DNA from: Opitutaceae bacterium | GTDB taxonomy: Bacteria > Verrucomicrobiota > Verrucomicrobiae > Opitutales > Opitutaceae | Direction of reading: 5' to 3' | NCBI GenBank assembly: GCA_031266495.1 | Contig: JAISAX010000675.1 | Location: 1-5,457, forward strand | DNA: 5,457 nucleotides | Shown: positions 1 to 5,457 of the stretch, one piece after another | Position numbering within the stretch: the first letter of the stretch is position 1 | Layout of the letters: every line of letters starts with the position of its first letter | The notes under the pieces: model-generated | What the model was told of the DNA's origin: nothing | The model's input: only the letters and a program-made list of their open reading frames with translations | Databases searched by the model: none | Made by a program: the position numbers and the translations under genes

Positions 1-707
1 TACGCTTCGCCGCCCATGTCGATGATGTGTTTTACGTGGCAGAGGGTTTCGACGTTGTTGACGATGGTGGGGCATTGGTAGAGGCCGAGGACGGCGGGGA
101 AGTAGGGGGGTTTGATGCGGGGGTTGGCGCGTTTGCCTTCGAGGGATTCGATGAGGCCGGTTTCCTCGCCGCAGATGTAGGCGCCGGCTCCGCGGTGGAT
201 GTGGATTTCGCAACTGTAGCCGGTGCCGAGGATGTCGGGGCCGACGAGGTTTTGCTGTCGGGCTTCGGCAATGGCGCGTTCGAGGATGCGGGCGCCTTCG
301 GGCATTTCGCCGCGGATGTAGATGTACGCTTGTTTTACGTCGTTGGCCCACGCGGTGATCATGATGCCTTCGATGAGCTGGTGCGGGTCCTGGTGGATGA
401 TGTGGCGGTCTTTGAAGGTGCCGGGTTCGGATTCGTCGGCATTGACAATGAGGTAGATGGGTTTGCCGCTTTTGCGGTCAACGAGGCTCCACTTGACGCC
501 GGCCGGGAAGCCCGCGCCGCCGCGTCCGCGCAGGCCGGATTTTTTGACTTCGTCGCGCAGTTCGGCGGGCGGGCGCGTGATGGCGCGGCGGAGGACTTCG
601 TAACCGCCGTTGCGGAGGTAGCAGTCGATGTCGTTGGTGTAACCGGCCTCGTCGATGTGCCTGAACAGGATGCGGCGTTGTTGCGGTGCGGTAGCGGTAG
701 CGGACAT
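1..707 (-). CDS. nuoF: NADH-quinone oxidoreductase subunit F (NuoF), 5' part only
   Basis: NuoF is the NADH-oxidising subunit of complex I. It binds NADH and FMN and passes electrons to [4Fe-4S] cluster N3, on the cytoplasmic tip of the peripheral arm. The frame is open from the ATG at 705-707 to the window edge, giving 235 residues, a little over half of the usual 430-450. Visible motifs are the glycine-rich FMN/NADH loop RGRGGAGFPAGVKW (residues 60-73), NADESEPGTFKDR (89-101), and GAGAYICGEETGLIESLEG (173-191). The last motif usually reads EETAL, so the glycine at 184 is a mild variant. PPYFPA (200-205) follows. The four N3 cysteines belong to the missing C-terminal part. The gene starts 56 bases after the nuoE stop, the standard E-F order, and probably shares its transcript. 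No Shine-Dalgarno is visible before the ATG. Identity is certain; only the 3' end is unseen. Confidence 0.97.
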   Translation of the reverse strand, partial: MSATATAPQQRRILFRHIDEAGYTNDIDCYLRNGGYEVLRRAITRPPAELRDEVKKSGLRGRGGAGFPAGVKWSLVDRKSGKPIYLIVNADESEPGTFKDRHIIHQDPHQLIEGIMITAWANDVKQAYIYIRGEMPEGARILERAIAEARQQNLVGPDILGTGYSCEIHIHRGAGAYICGEETGLIESLEGKRANPRIKPPYFPAVLGLYQCPTIVNNVETLCHVKHIIDMGGEA

Positions 708-763
708 GTCGGGAGATGAGCGGAGGTGCGGAGTGGGTTGCGGGATTTTGGCAAGGTTTAAGG

Positions 764-1264
764 TTACTTCCGGCGGGCGGCGGCGGCGGCGGCTTCGGCC
801 TTGATCTGCGCGGCGAGTTCGCGGGCGCGTTCGGGGGTGACGTTTTCGTGGAGCGTTTCGTCGATCATGAGGACGGGCGCGGTGCCGCAACTGGCAAGGC
901 ATTCGACAAACTCGACCGTCACCTCGCCGTCGGGGCTGACTTCGTCGAGGCGCGTGTCGAATTCTTTTCGCATCGTCTCGCACACTTTGTAGCCGCCCGT
1001 GAGCGCGCAGGAGAGGGTGCGGCACACCTTGATGTGGCGGCGTCCGACGGGTTTTCTCCGGAACATCGGATAAAAGGTGACTGCCTCAAGGACGTGGATG
1101 CGTTCGATCCCGAGTTTTTGCGCGATCCACTCCAGCGCTTCGTCGGAGAGGTAACCGGCATCTTCCTGGATGAGGTGCAGGAGCGGCAGCGTGGCGCTGC
1201 GCTTCACGGGATAGTGCGTGATGACTTCATCAATACGCTGGAGTGTCTCTGGCTTCAGGTTCAT
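764..1264 (-). CDS. nuoE: NADH-quinone oxidoreductase subunit E (NuoE, 24 kDa type)
   Basis: NuoE is the thioredoxin-fold [2Fe-2S] (cluster N1a) subunit that pairs with NuoF in the NADH-oxidising module. The 166-residue protein is full length for the family. A helical N-terminal part (residues 5-60, including the HLIQEDAGYLSDEAL segment) is followed by VLEAVTFYPMF (58-68). The cluster ligands are C81 and C86 (CRTLSC) and C122 and C126 (CLASC), the expected CX4C...CX3C pattern. The tail is Ala/Arg/Lys-rich (158-166). I chose the ATG at 1262-1264 because family homology begins there. The frame stays open upstream to a TTG at 1357, but that extension is translated from a poly-C tract and overlaps the preceding gene. 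The stop is TAA at 764-766. There is no recognisable Shine-Dalgarno; the bases before the start are a C-run plus GTTTCG. The gene directly follows the KilA-N gene (61-base gap), whereas it would normally follow nuoD. Confidence 0.96.
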   Translation of the reverse strand: MNLKPETLQRIDEVITHYPVKRSATLPLLHLIQEDAGYLSDEALEWIAQKLGIERIHVLEAVTFYPMFRRKPVGRRHIKVCRTLSCALTGGYKVCETMRKEFDTRLDEVSPDGEVTVEFVECLASCGTAPVLMIDETLHENVTPERARELAAQIKAEAAAAAARRK

Positions 1265-1270
1265 CGAAAC

Positions 1271-1284
1271 GGGGGGGGGGGGGG
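1271..1284. repeat. 14-base homopolymer (G on +, C on the coding strand) in the nuoE leader
   Basis: Fourteen consecutive G (C in the transcript) lie 7-20 bases upstream of the nuoE start codon, in the place where a ribosome binding site would sit. Homopolymers of this length are prone to slipped-strand change. Here a length change would alter the leader spacing but not the nuoE reading frame, unless translation begins further upstream. The tract length may also be a sequencing error, as the same window ends in far longer G/C runs. Confidence 0.85.
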
Positions 1285-1325
1285 AGGAGGATGTGGTTTT
1301 CCGGTTTATTGTCTGGTCTGTTTGT

Positions 1326-2186
1326 CTATTTGAGGCGTTGCAGGGCGGCGCTGCCAAGGAGGGATGTCATTTGCGTGATGGCGGTGTGGTTGAGCTGGAG
1401 CAGTCGTTCCGGCTGGGGCAGGCCCTGGCGGATGAGGAGGGCGTTGATGCTTTCCATGTTGGAGAGGACGACGAGTTGTTCCAGCGTGGCGGTGTCGCGG
1501 ATGTTGCCGTCGCGGGCGGTGGTCGGGTTTTCGGCGCGCCATTGCGCGGCGGTTTTGCCAAAGAGCGCCACGTTGAGCAGGTCGGCTTCGGTGGCGTATA
1601 TCGCGGAGGCTTGTTCCCTGGTGATGGCGGCGGGGATGATCTGCTCCCTGATGGCGTCGGTGTGGATGCGGTAGTTGATCTTGGCCAGGGTGCGCTGGAG
1701 GTTCCATTCCAGCGAGAGGCGTTGTTGTTCGTCTTCCTTGAGGCGCTGGAATTCGAGCAGCAGGTAAAGTTTGAACTCGGCGCTTATCCATGAGGCAAAC
1801 TCGAAGGCGATGTCCTTGTGCGCAAATGTCCCTCCTCCCGCGCCGGTTTTGGTAAATATCCCCCTGGCGTTGGTGGTTTCGACCCATTTGGTGGGACTCA
1901 TGGTGAAGGCATTGCTGCCGGCCTCAAACAGAAGGGGGTCGATTTCGACCCCTTTGAAATCGGGATTGTTGATTTTTTCCCACAGGGCCAGGAATTCAAT
2001 GGCTCCCCGGCTGCGCATCCAGTTTTTTACTACATCTTTGGGCTCACGCGCATTTTTGTGACGCGCGATGTCGGTGATGCAGATGTATTCCTTGCCGTCG
2101 TCGCTCCGGGTAAAGACTACGATATCGGTTCCTTGAACCGTGATGCTGTTTGCCCGTGTTTTGCCCGTTTTGTCTGCTTTGGCCAT
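1326..2186 (-). CDS. KilA-N domain protein, inserted between nuoD and nuoE
   Basis: This is a 286-residue intact protein of the bacterial KilA-N family, a DNA-binding fold first described in phage P1 KilA and in large DNA viruses. Its cellular role is not established. A basic N-terminus (1-13) precedes a short beta region (15-27). The KilA-N core (about 34-150) contains YICITDIAR (34-42), NWMRSRGAIEFLALWE (55-70), NNPDF (73-77), and the strongly conserved stretch from GGGTFAHKDIAFEFASWIS (117-135) through FKLYLLLEFQRLKEDE (138-153). A charged helical linker follows. The C-terminal domain (about 190-286) carries EADLLNVALFGKTAAQWR and a GNIRD motif, which is typical of full-length members. ATG at 2184-2186 is the start; the stop is TAG. 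It lies 45 bases after nuoD and 61 before nuoE on the same strand, so it is probably co-transcribed. It has no known part in complex I. Hand-counted lines in its N-terminal half run about 47-57 percent GC (1921-2100), against 62 percent in nuoF (121-180) and 70 percent in nuoD (3121-3180). This suggests acquisition. Family call is firm, function unknown. Confidence 0.88.
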   Translation of the reverse strand: MAKADKTGKTRANSITVQGTDIVVFTRSDDGKEYICITDIARHKNAREPKDVVKNWMRSRGAIEFLALWEKINNPDFKGVEIDPLLFEAGSNAFTMSPTKWVETTNARGIFTKTGAGGGTFAHKDIAFEFASWISAEFKLYLLLEFQRLKEDEQQRLSLEWNLQRTLAKINYRIHTDAIREQIIPAAITREQASAIYATEADLLNVALFGKTAAQWRAENPTTARDGNIRDTATLEQLVVLSNMESINALLIRQGLPQPERLLQLNHTAITQMTSLLGSAALQRLK

Positions 2187-2231
2187 GTGACTGTTTGGCG
2201 GTTTTGAGTGCGTGCAGAGTTTTCGTTTCGT

Positions 2232-3524
2232 TCACCGGTCGGCCTCGCCCATGACGAAGTCGAGCGAGCCGAGGATGGCGGTGAGGTCGGTGAAGAGGCA
2301 TCCCGTGCCGATCCTGGGCATGATCGAGAGGGTGCAAAACGAGGGGCTTCTTATCTTCATGCGCCAGGGGACCCCCCCTCCCTTGCTCACAATGTAGAAA
2401 CCGAGCGCGCCTTTCGGGTTTTCGGCCTCGAAATATACCTCGCCGGGCGGCATCTGCGGGCCTTCGGTCACAATCATGAAGTTGTTGATCAGCTCCTCCA
2501 TCGAGGTGAGCACTTTTTCTTTTCGGGGGGCGCAGATGCGGCGGACGTCTGCGGCGGACGCGGCGCCCCCGGCGTCCCCGGCGTCTCCGGCGCGCCAGGC
2601 GCCGCCGGGGAAGTTTTTTATGACCTGTTTCACGATGCGCACGGACTGGCGCATCTCCTCGCCGCGGCAGAGGTAACGGTCGTAACTGTCGCCGGTGGTG
2701 CCGACGGGGATGTCGAATTCGTAGTGCTCGTAACCGCTGTAGGGTTTGTCCTTGCGGATGTCGAAGGAGACGCCGGAGCCGCGCAGGTTGGGGCCGGTGA
2801 GGCCGTAGGCGAGCGCGTCTTCGCGGGGGATCACGCCGACGCCGACCGTGCGGTCGAGGAAGATCTTGTTGCGGGTCAGCAGGCCGAGCATCTCTTCGAG
2901 GAGCGGCAGGAACTGGTCGCAAAACGCCCCGACGCGCTGTATCCAGCCTTCGGGCACGTCGCGGGCCGCGCCGCCGATGCGCGTGTAACTGGTGGTGAAG
3001 CGGGCGCCGGTCAGTTCCTCGAAGAGTTTGTAGAGTTTTTCGCGTTCGGTGAACTGGTAGAGGAAGGCCGTCCACGCGCCGGTGTCCATGGCGAAGGAGC
3101 CGAAGCCGAGCAGGTGGGACGAGATGCGCGCGAGTTCGGTCACGATGACGCGGATGGCCTGGCAGCGCGGGGGGACTTCGAGGCCGGCGAGGCGTTCGAC
3201 GGCGATGGCGTAGGCGACGTTGTTGGCGAGCGGCGAGAGGTAATCGAGCCGGTCCGTGTAGGGCACGAACTGGTTGTACGTCATGTTTTCCGCGATTTTT
3301 TCGTCGCCGCGGTGGAGGTACCCGATGACGGGGTCGCACTTCGTGACGTATTCGCCGTCCAGTTCGAGCTGGAGCCGGAGAACGCCGTGGGTCGAGGGAT
3401 GCGAGGGTCCCATGGAGAGCGACATTTTTTCGTCGTCGGAGGCGGCAATGGCCCGGAAGGCCGGGTCTCTGGCAACCTGCCCGGCGCAGGCGGCATTGTC
3501 GGAAAAAGCGTATTCGGTGGACAT
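2232..3524 (-). CDS. nuoD: NADH-quinone oxidoreductase subunit D (NuoD, 49 kDa type)
   Basis: NuoD is the Q-module subunit that, with NuoB, forms the quinone-reduction pocket near cluster N2. It is homologous to the large subunit of [NiFe]-hydrogenase. The protein is 430 residues, full length. MGPSHPSTHGVLR (38-50) carries H42 and H46; H46 corresponds to the quinone-binding His38 of Thermus Nqo4. GYLHRGDEK (68-76) and TYNQFVPYTDRLDYL (82-96) follow, and Y83 matches the quinone-ligating Tyr87. ELTGARFTTSYTRIGG (170-185) and the canonical end ILGSLDFVMGEADR (417-430) are present. ATG at 3522-3524 gives a roughly 35-residue N-terminal extension before the conserved core. M34 (SLSMGPSHP context) is an alternative start. 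Residues 308-330 hold a low-complexity Gly/Ala/Asp insertion between conserved blocks. No Shine-Dalgarno is visible; the leader is the arm of an inverted repeat. The stop is TGA, 45 bases before the KilA-N gene. Confidence 0.97.
   Translation of the reverse strand: MSTEYAFSDNAACAGQVARDPAFRAIAASDDEKMSLSMGPSHPSTHGVLRLQLELDGEYVTKCDPVIGYLHRGDEKIAENMTYNQFVPYTDRLDYLSPLANNVAYAIAVERLAGLEVPPRCQAIRVIVTELARISSHLLGFGSFAMDTGAWTAFLYQFTEREKLYKLFEELTGARFTTSYTRIGGAARDVPEGWIQRVGAFCDQFLPLLEEMLGLLTRNKIFLDRTVGVGVIPREDALAYGLTGPNLRGSGVSFDIRKDKPYSGYEHYEFDIPVGTTGDSYDRYLCRGEEMRQSVRIVKQVIKNFPGGAWRAGDAGDAGGAASAADVRRICAPRKEKVLTSMEELINNFMIVTEGPQMPPGEVYFEAENPKGALGFYIVSKGGGVPWRMKIRSPSFCTLSIMPRIGTGCLFTDLTAILGSLDFVMGEADR
2535..2606. 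repeat. Low-complexity 9-base repeat inside nuoD
   Basis: The DNA encoding nuoD residues 307-330 is dominated by GC-rich near-repeats: on the plus strand GGCGTCCCC is followed at once by GGCGTCTCC, and GGCGGACG-type units lie beside them. The product reads GDAGDAGGAASAAD. It is in frame and flanked by conserved NuoD sequence (KNFPGGAW before, RKEKVLTSMEEL after), so it is an expansion of a variable loop and does not break the gene. Confidence 0.6.
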
Positions 3525-3530
3525 TCGGGA

Positions 3531-3658
3531 AAAGGCTGAAGGGCTGAAAGCCTGAAGGCTGAAATTTCGGTGGTGCGGTGGTGCGGTGATTGTCGGCGTT
3601 TCTTTTCAGCCTTCAGCCTTCAGGTTTTTCAGCCTTCAGGCCTTCAGGCTTTCAGGCT
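3531..3658. repeat. GGCTGAA/TTCAGCC heptamer array forming an inverted repeat between nuoC and nuoD
   Basis: Two opposed clusters of a degenerate 7-base unit flank a short spacer. The nuoD-side arm (3531-3565) reads as GGCTGAA, GGGCTGAA and GCCTGAA units. The nuoC-side arm (3605-3658) reads as TTCAGCC and TTCAGGC units. CCTGAAGGCTGAA at 3551-3563 has perfect 13-base complements at 3612-3624 and at 3628-3640, so at least two alternative hairpins are possible in the transcript. The spacer holds a doubled CGGTGGTG (3568-3583). The nuoC-side arm supplies the nuoC stop codon (AAA GCC TGA on the coding strand). The other arm ends about 7 bases before the nuoD ATG, so pairing could affect nuoD translation. 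There is no U-run, so I do not call it a terminator. Confidence 0.85.
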
Positions 3659-4248
3659 TTTTCTTTGGAGCGGGGTTCGGCTTCGGTGAGGTTGATTTCG
3701 CCGGGCGAGGCGACGAAAGGCCCGCCGGCCATGGGGGCGGGGAGGACGGGGGTGCCGGTGACGGCGGCCACCTCCGGATCGGGAAGTTCGGTTTCGACGC
3801 CGGCGAGCGGGAAATCCTTTCTCAACGGATGCCCCGGATAACCTTCCCACATGAGGATGCGGCGCGGGTCGGGGTGGTTTTCGAAGGTCACGCCGAGCAA
3901 GTCCCAGGTTTCGCGTTCGTGCCAGTTGGCGGCGGGCCAGAGGTGGCTCACGGTCGGGGCGACAGGCTCGGTATCGCTCGCGCAGTCGGCGGCGATGCGG
4001 ACGTAGCTCGCCTTCGCGGTCGAAAGGACGTGCCAGACGACAGTGAAGCGCGGGGAAGCATCGACGCCATTGTCGATGGCGGTCACATCAACAAGCAGGT
4101 CGTACCCGGATTCGTCGCGGAGCGCCTGCAAGGTGGCCGCGGCTTCGGTTATCGGGACGTTGATCGCCGGATGATCGGCACTCGAACGCAACGTGGCGTA
4201 AGGAAATCGGCCCTGGAGGCTGGCAAGAACATCGGCGGACACGGTCAT
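3652..4248 (-). CDS. nuoC: NADH-quinone oxidoreductase subunit C (NuoC, 30 kDa type)
   Basis: NuoC is a cofactor-free Q-module subunit that packs against NuoD and NuoB on the cytoplasmic side. The 198-residue product carries the 30-kDa subunit signature ERETWDLLGVTFENHPDPRRIL (residues 111-132, interrupted here only by normal variation) and GHPLRKDFP (139-147). A family-typical N-terminal alpha/beta domain comes first (LLVDVTAIDN at 51-60, FTVVWHVLS at 68-76). The tail (151-198) is Pro/Ala-rich, with GGPF (175-178) and a charged end, as in longer NuoC proteins. I chose ATG at 4246-4248. A TTG at 4267-4269 would add seven residues but lies almost in the AT-rich repeat and has no family support. 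No Shine-Dalgarno is visible. The final codons and TGA stop lie in the GCCTGAA repeat array. NuoC is not fused to NuoD, unlike in E. coli. Confidence 0.96.
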   Translation of the reverse strand: MTVSADVLASLQGRFPYATLRSSADHPAINVPITEAAATLQALRDESGYDLLVDVTAIDNGVDASPRFTVVWHVLSTAKASYVRIAADCASDTEPVAPTVSHLWPAANWHERETWDLLGVTFENHPDPRRILMWEGYPGHPLRKDFPLAGVETELPDPEVAAVTGTPVLPAPMAGGPFVASPGEINLTEAEPRSKEKA

Positions 4249-4270
4249 TGGAAGGAAATCAAGAATCAAA

Positions 4271-4444
4271 AATTAAGAATTAAGAATTAAGAATTAAGAA
4301 TTCCGGAGTCCCTGAGTCCTGAGTCCAGTGAGCAGGAGGGGCGCAGGGGGGGAGGGGAGCATGTATGTGTATGAAATCATTCGGGCAGAGCCTGGAAATT
4401 CTTAATTATTAATTCTTAATTCTTAATTCTTAATTAATTCTTAA
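4271..4444. repeat. AATTAAG heptamer arrays in inverted orientation between nuoB and nuoC
   Basis: Positions 4271-4302 are about four and a half copies of AATTAAG. Positions 4398-4444 are the same unit in opposite orientation with small irregularities. The 25 bases at 4411-4435 are perfectly complementary to part of 4271-4302, allowing a long AT-rich stem around a GC-rich loop of roughly 100 bases. The loop starts with three 7/8-base units GAGTCCCT, GAGTCCT, GAGTCCA (4306-4327), followed by a G-rich purine tract (about 4335-4359). The nuoB-side array encodes the last two NuoB residues and its stop (AAG AAT TAA). No gene is visible in this spacer. Confidence 0.88.
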
Positions 4445-4985
4445 CGGTTTCCCGCCGCAGGCGAGACACGTCGCGCCGGGTGGAGAGCAGGCGGCGTGCG
4501 GCGGGCTGGCGTTTGATTTTTTCCTGCATCCGGATGAGCGCATCCAGGACGGCTTCGGGACGCGGTGGGCAGCCGCTGATATAGACGTCCACCGGGATAA
4601 TGCGGTCCACACCCTGCAAGGTGGCATAGCTGCGGAACATGCCGCCGGAGGAGGCGCAGGCGCCCATGGCGATGACCCACTTGGGTTCGGCCATCTGGTC
4701 GTAAATGCGGCGGACGTGCGAGGCCATCTTGTAGGTGACGGTGCCGGCCACGATCATGCAGTCGCACTGGCGGGGGGAAAACCGCATCACTTCGGCGCCG
4801 AACCGCGAAATATCGAACCGCGCGCCACCCACGCCCATAAGCTCGATGCCGCAACAGGCCAGGCCCATCGGCATGGGCCAGATGGAACTGGAGCGAATCC
4901 AGTTGATGACGGCGTCGGCGGTGGAGACGACAACGTTGCCCTCAATCTTGCTGTCGCAGGCGAAATCTTTGTTGGCAGTTACCAT
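4434..4985 (-). CDS. nuoB: NADH-quinone oxidoreductase subunit B (NuoB, PSST type)
   Basis: NuoB carries [4Fe-4S] cluster N2, the last electron carrier before quinone, and contacts NuoD at the quinone pocket. The 183-residue protein is full length. The N2 ligands are all present: the tandem cysteines C44-C45 in GLACCGIE, C110 in MGACASSGG, and C139 in SGCPPRPEA. These lie one position before the Thermus Nqo6 ligands. [15 protein letters not shown] (36-50) and the [19 protein letters not shown] segment (70-88) are characteristic. The C-terminal 30 residues are basic and poorly conserved. ATG at 4983-4985 is the only sensible start and is directly preceded by a GACC-type tetranucleotide array rather than a Shine-Dalgarno. 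The TAA stop lies in the AATTAAG repeat. It is the first nuo gene visible; nuoA is not seen upstream. Confidence 0.97.
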   Translation of the reverse strand: MVTANKDFACDSKIEGNVVVSTADAVINWIRSSSIWPMPMGLACCGIELMGVGGARFDISRFGAEVMRFSPRQCDCMIVAGTVTYKMASHVRRIYDQMAEPKWVIAMGACASSGGMFRSYATLQGVDRIIPVDVYISGCPPRPEAVLDALIRMQEKIKRQPAARRLLSTRRDVSRLRRETVKN

Positions 4986-5045
4986 GGTCGGTCGGTCAGT
5001 CAGTCAGTCGGTCAATCGGTCAATCGGTCAGTCAATCGGTCGGTC
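4986..5045. repeat. Fifteen tandem tetranucleotides (GGTC/AGTC/AATC) touching the nuoB start codon
   Basis: Fifteen uninterrupted 4-base units fill 60 bases: GGTC, AGTC or AATC on the plus strand (GACC, GACT or GATT in the transcript). The array ends exactly at the nuoB ATG, so the whole proximal 5' leader, including the ribosome-binding position, is repeat. Units vary only at their first two bases on the plus strand. The array has no strong self-complementarity beyond GGTC/GACC-like overlaps. Confidence 0.92.
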
Positions 5046-5314
5046 GGAGTGGAGCGGAGCCGCCGGAGGCGGCGTGGTCGGACAAGTCAGTGAACGGGAG
5101 AACGTGTCAGCGGACCCCGGGAGCGCAAGTTGCATTTTGGATAAGTCCCTGGACGGCCCTGGCTCTATGAAGCCCTATGAAGGTTGCTCAGGAATAGAGA
5201 GACACATCGTCGGGGTTTCGCGCTTTGACCTTGTTCCGGTTGCCGGCCTGAACGCAGATGGGTACCTCGCGCCACCGCCACCGGTGGGACGGTTTCGGGA
5301 CACCCCCGAAAACG
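5046..5314. other. Gene-free or unrecognised leader region upstream of nuoB
   Basis: No convincing gene is seen here. Small structures are a hairpin GCCGCC-GGA-GGCGGC (5059-5073), a 10-base-period direct repeat of CTATGAAG (5165-5172 and 5175-5182), a 10-base palindrome CCACCGGTGG (5278-5287), and a 7-bp stem TTTCGGG/CCCGAAA with a 5-base loop (5293-5311). On the minus strand a frame is open from the right edge to a TGA at 5188-5190 and ends in NPDDVSLYS, but much of it is homopolymer and I do not recognise it. It does not resemble the NuoA C-terminus. I could not identify a -35/-10 promoter pair, though the nuoB promoter could lie here. Confidence 0.5.
5059..5073. repeat. Small GC-rich hairpin in the nuoB upstream region
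   Basis: A perfect 6-bp stem (GCCGCC/GGCGGC) with a GGA loop lies just beyond the tetranucleotide array. No T-run follows on either strand, so it is not a standard intrinsic terminator. It may be part of a dispersed palindromic element or simply a GC-rich chance hairpin. Confidence 0.4.

Positions 5315-5457
<143 letters not shown>

Noticed and set aside
27..719. Plus-strand open frame of 230 codons opposite nuoF
   Set aside because: It is Gly/Ala/Asp/Val-rich antisense to a clear nuoF frame, a common artefact in GC-rich DNA; no family resemblance.
1265..1357. N-terminal extension of NuoE to a TTG start
   Set aside because: It would encode a proline run from the poly-C tract and overlap the KilA-N gene; NuoE homology starts at the ATG at 1264.
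2044..3339. Minus-strand 431-codon frame, extremely Arg/Pro/His-rich
   Set aside because: It is the out-of-frame reading of nuoD and the start of the KilA-N gene; composition is not protein-like.
2208..3539. Plus-strand open frame of 443 codons opposite nuoD
   Set aside because: It lies fully antisense to the conserved nuoD gene and has the biased composition of a complementary-strand shadow.
4249..4269. Upstream TTG start for NuoC
   Set aside because: The ATG at 4248 is a better codon and fits the family length; the extra seven residues approach the repeat array.
4271..4444. CRISPR array or rho-independent terminator
   Set aside because: Units are 7 bases in direct tandem without unique spacers of constant length, and the stem is AT-rich with no GC stem plus U-run; genes downstream continue the operon.

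Overview
The window is a run of respiratory complex I (NADH:quinone oxidoreductase, type I) genes, all on the minus strand. In transcription order from high to low coordinates they are nuoB, nuoC, nuoD, an unrelated KilA-N domain gene, nuoE, and the first half of nuoF, which runs off the left edge. Together they encode the peripheral arm. NuoF and NuoE form the NADH/FMN/[2Fe-2S] entry module. NuoB, NuoC and NuoD form the connecting Q-module, where the terminal cluster N2 reduces quinone. All the cofactor-ligating cysteines and quinone-site residues that fall inside the window are intact.

The coding DNA is GC-rich (roughly 60-70 percent in hand-counted lines). NuoC and NuoD are separate genes, and none of the six start codons has a clear Shine-Dalgarno sequence. 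The NuoD and NuoC proteins resemble those of Verrucomicrobiota, most likely Opitutaceae. This is inferred from remembered family sequences and was not tested by a search.

Layout: 1-707 nuoF (partial); 764-1264 nuoE, with a 14-base homopolymer just upstream of its start; 1326-2186 the KilA-N gene; 2232-3524 nuoD, with a small Gly/Ala/Asp-rich insertion; 3525-3658 a GGCTGAA-type heptamer array forming an inverted repeat; 3652-4248 nuoC; 4271-4444 an AATTAAG-type heptamer array forming a second inverted repeat; 4434-4985 nuoB; 4986-5045 a tetranucleotide array touching the nuoB start codon; 5046-5314 non-coding or unrecognised sequence with small palindromes; 5315-5457 long C and G homopolymers that look like a bad contig end.

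Two things stand out. First, a phage/virus-type DNA-binding (KilA-N) gene sits inside an otherwise collinear nuo operon, co-directional and tightly spaced. Second, the larger intergenic spaces of the operon are filled with different short-period repeats. Two of these supply the stop codon of the upstream gene (nuoB and nuoC) and a third abuts the start codon of nuoB. nuoA, normally directly upstream of nuoB, is not found in the 472 bases available there.
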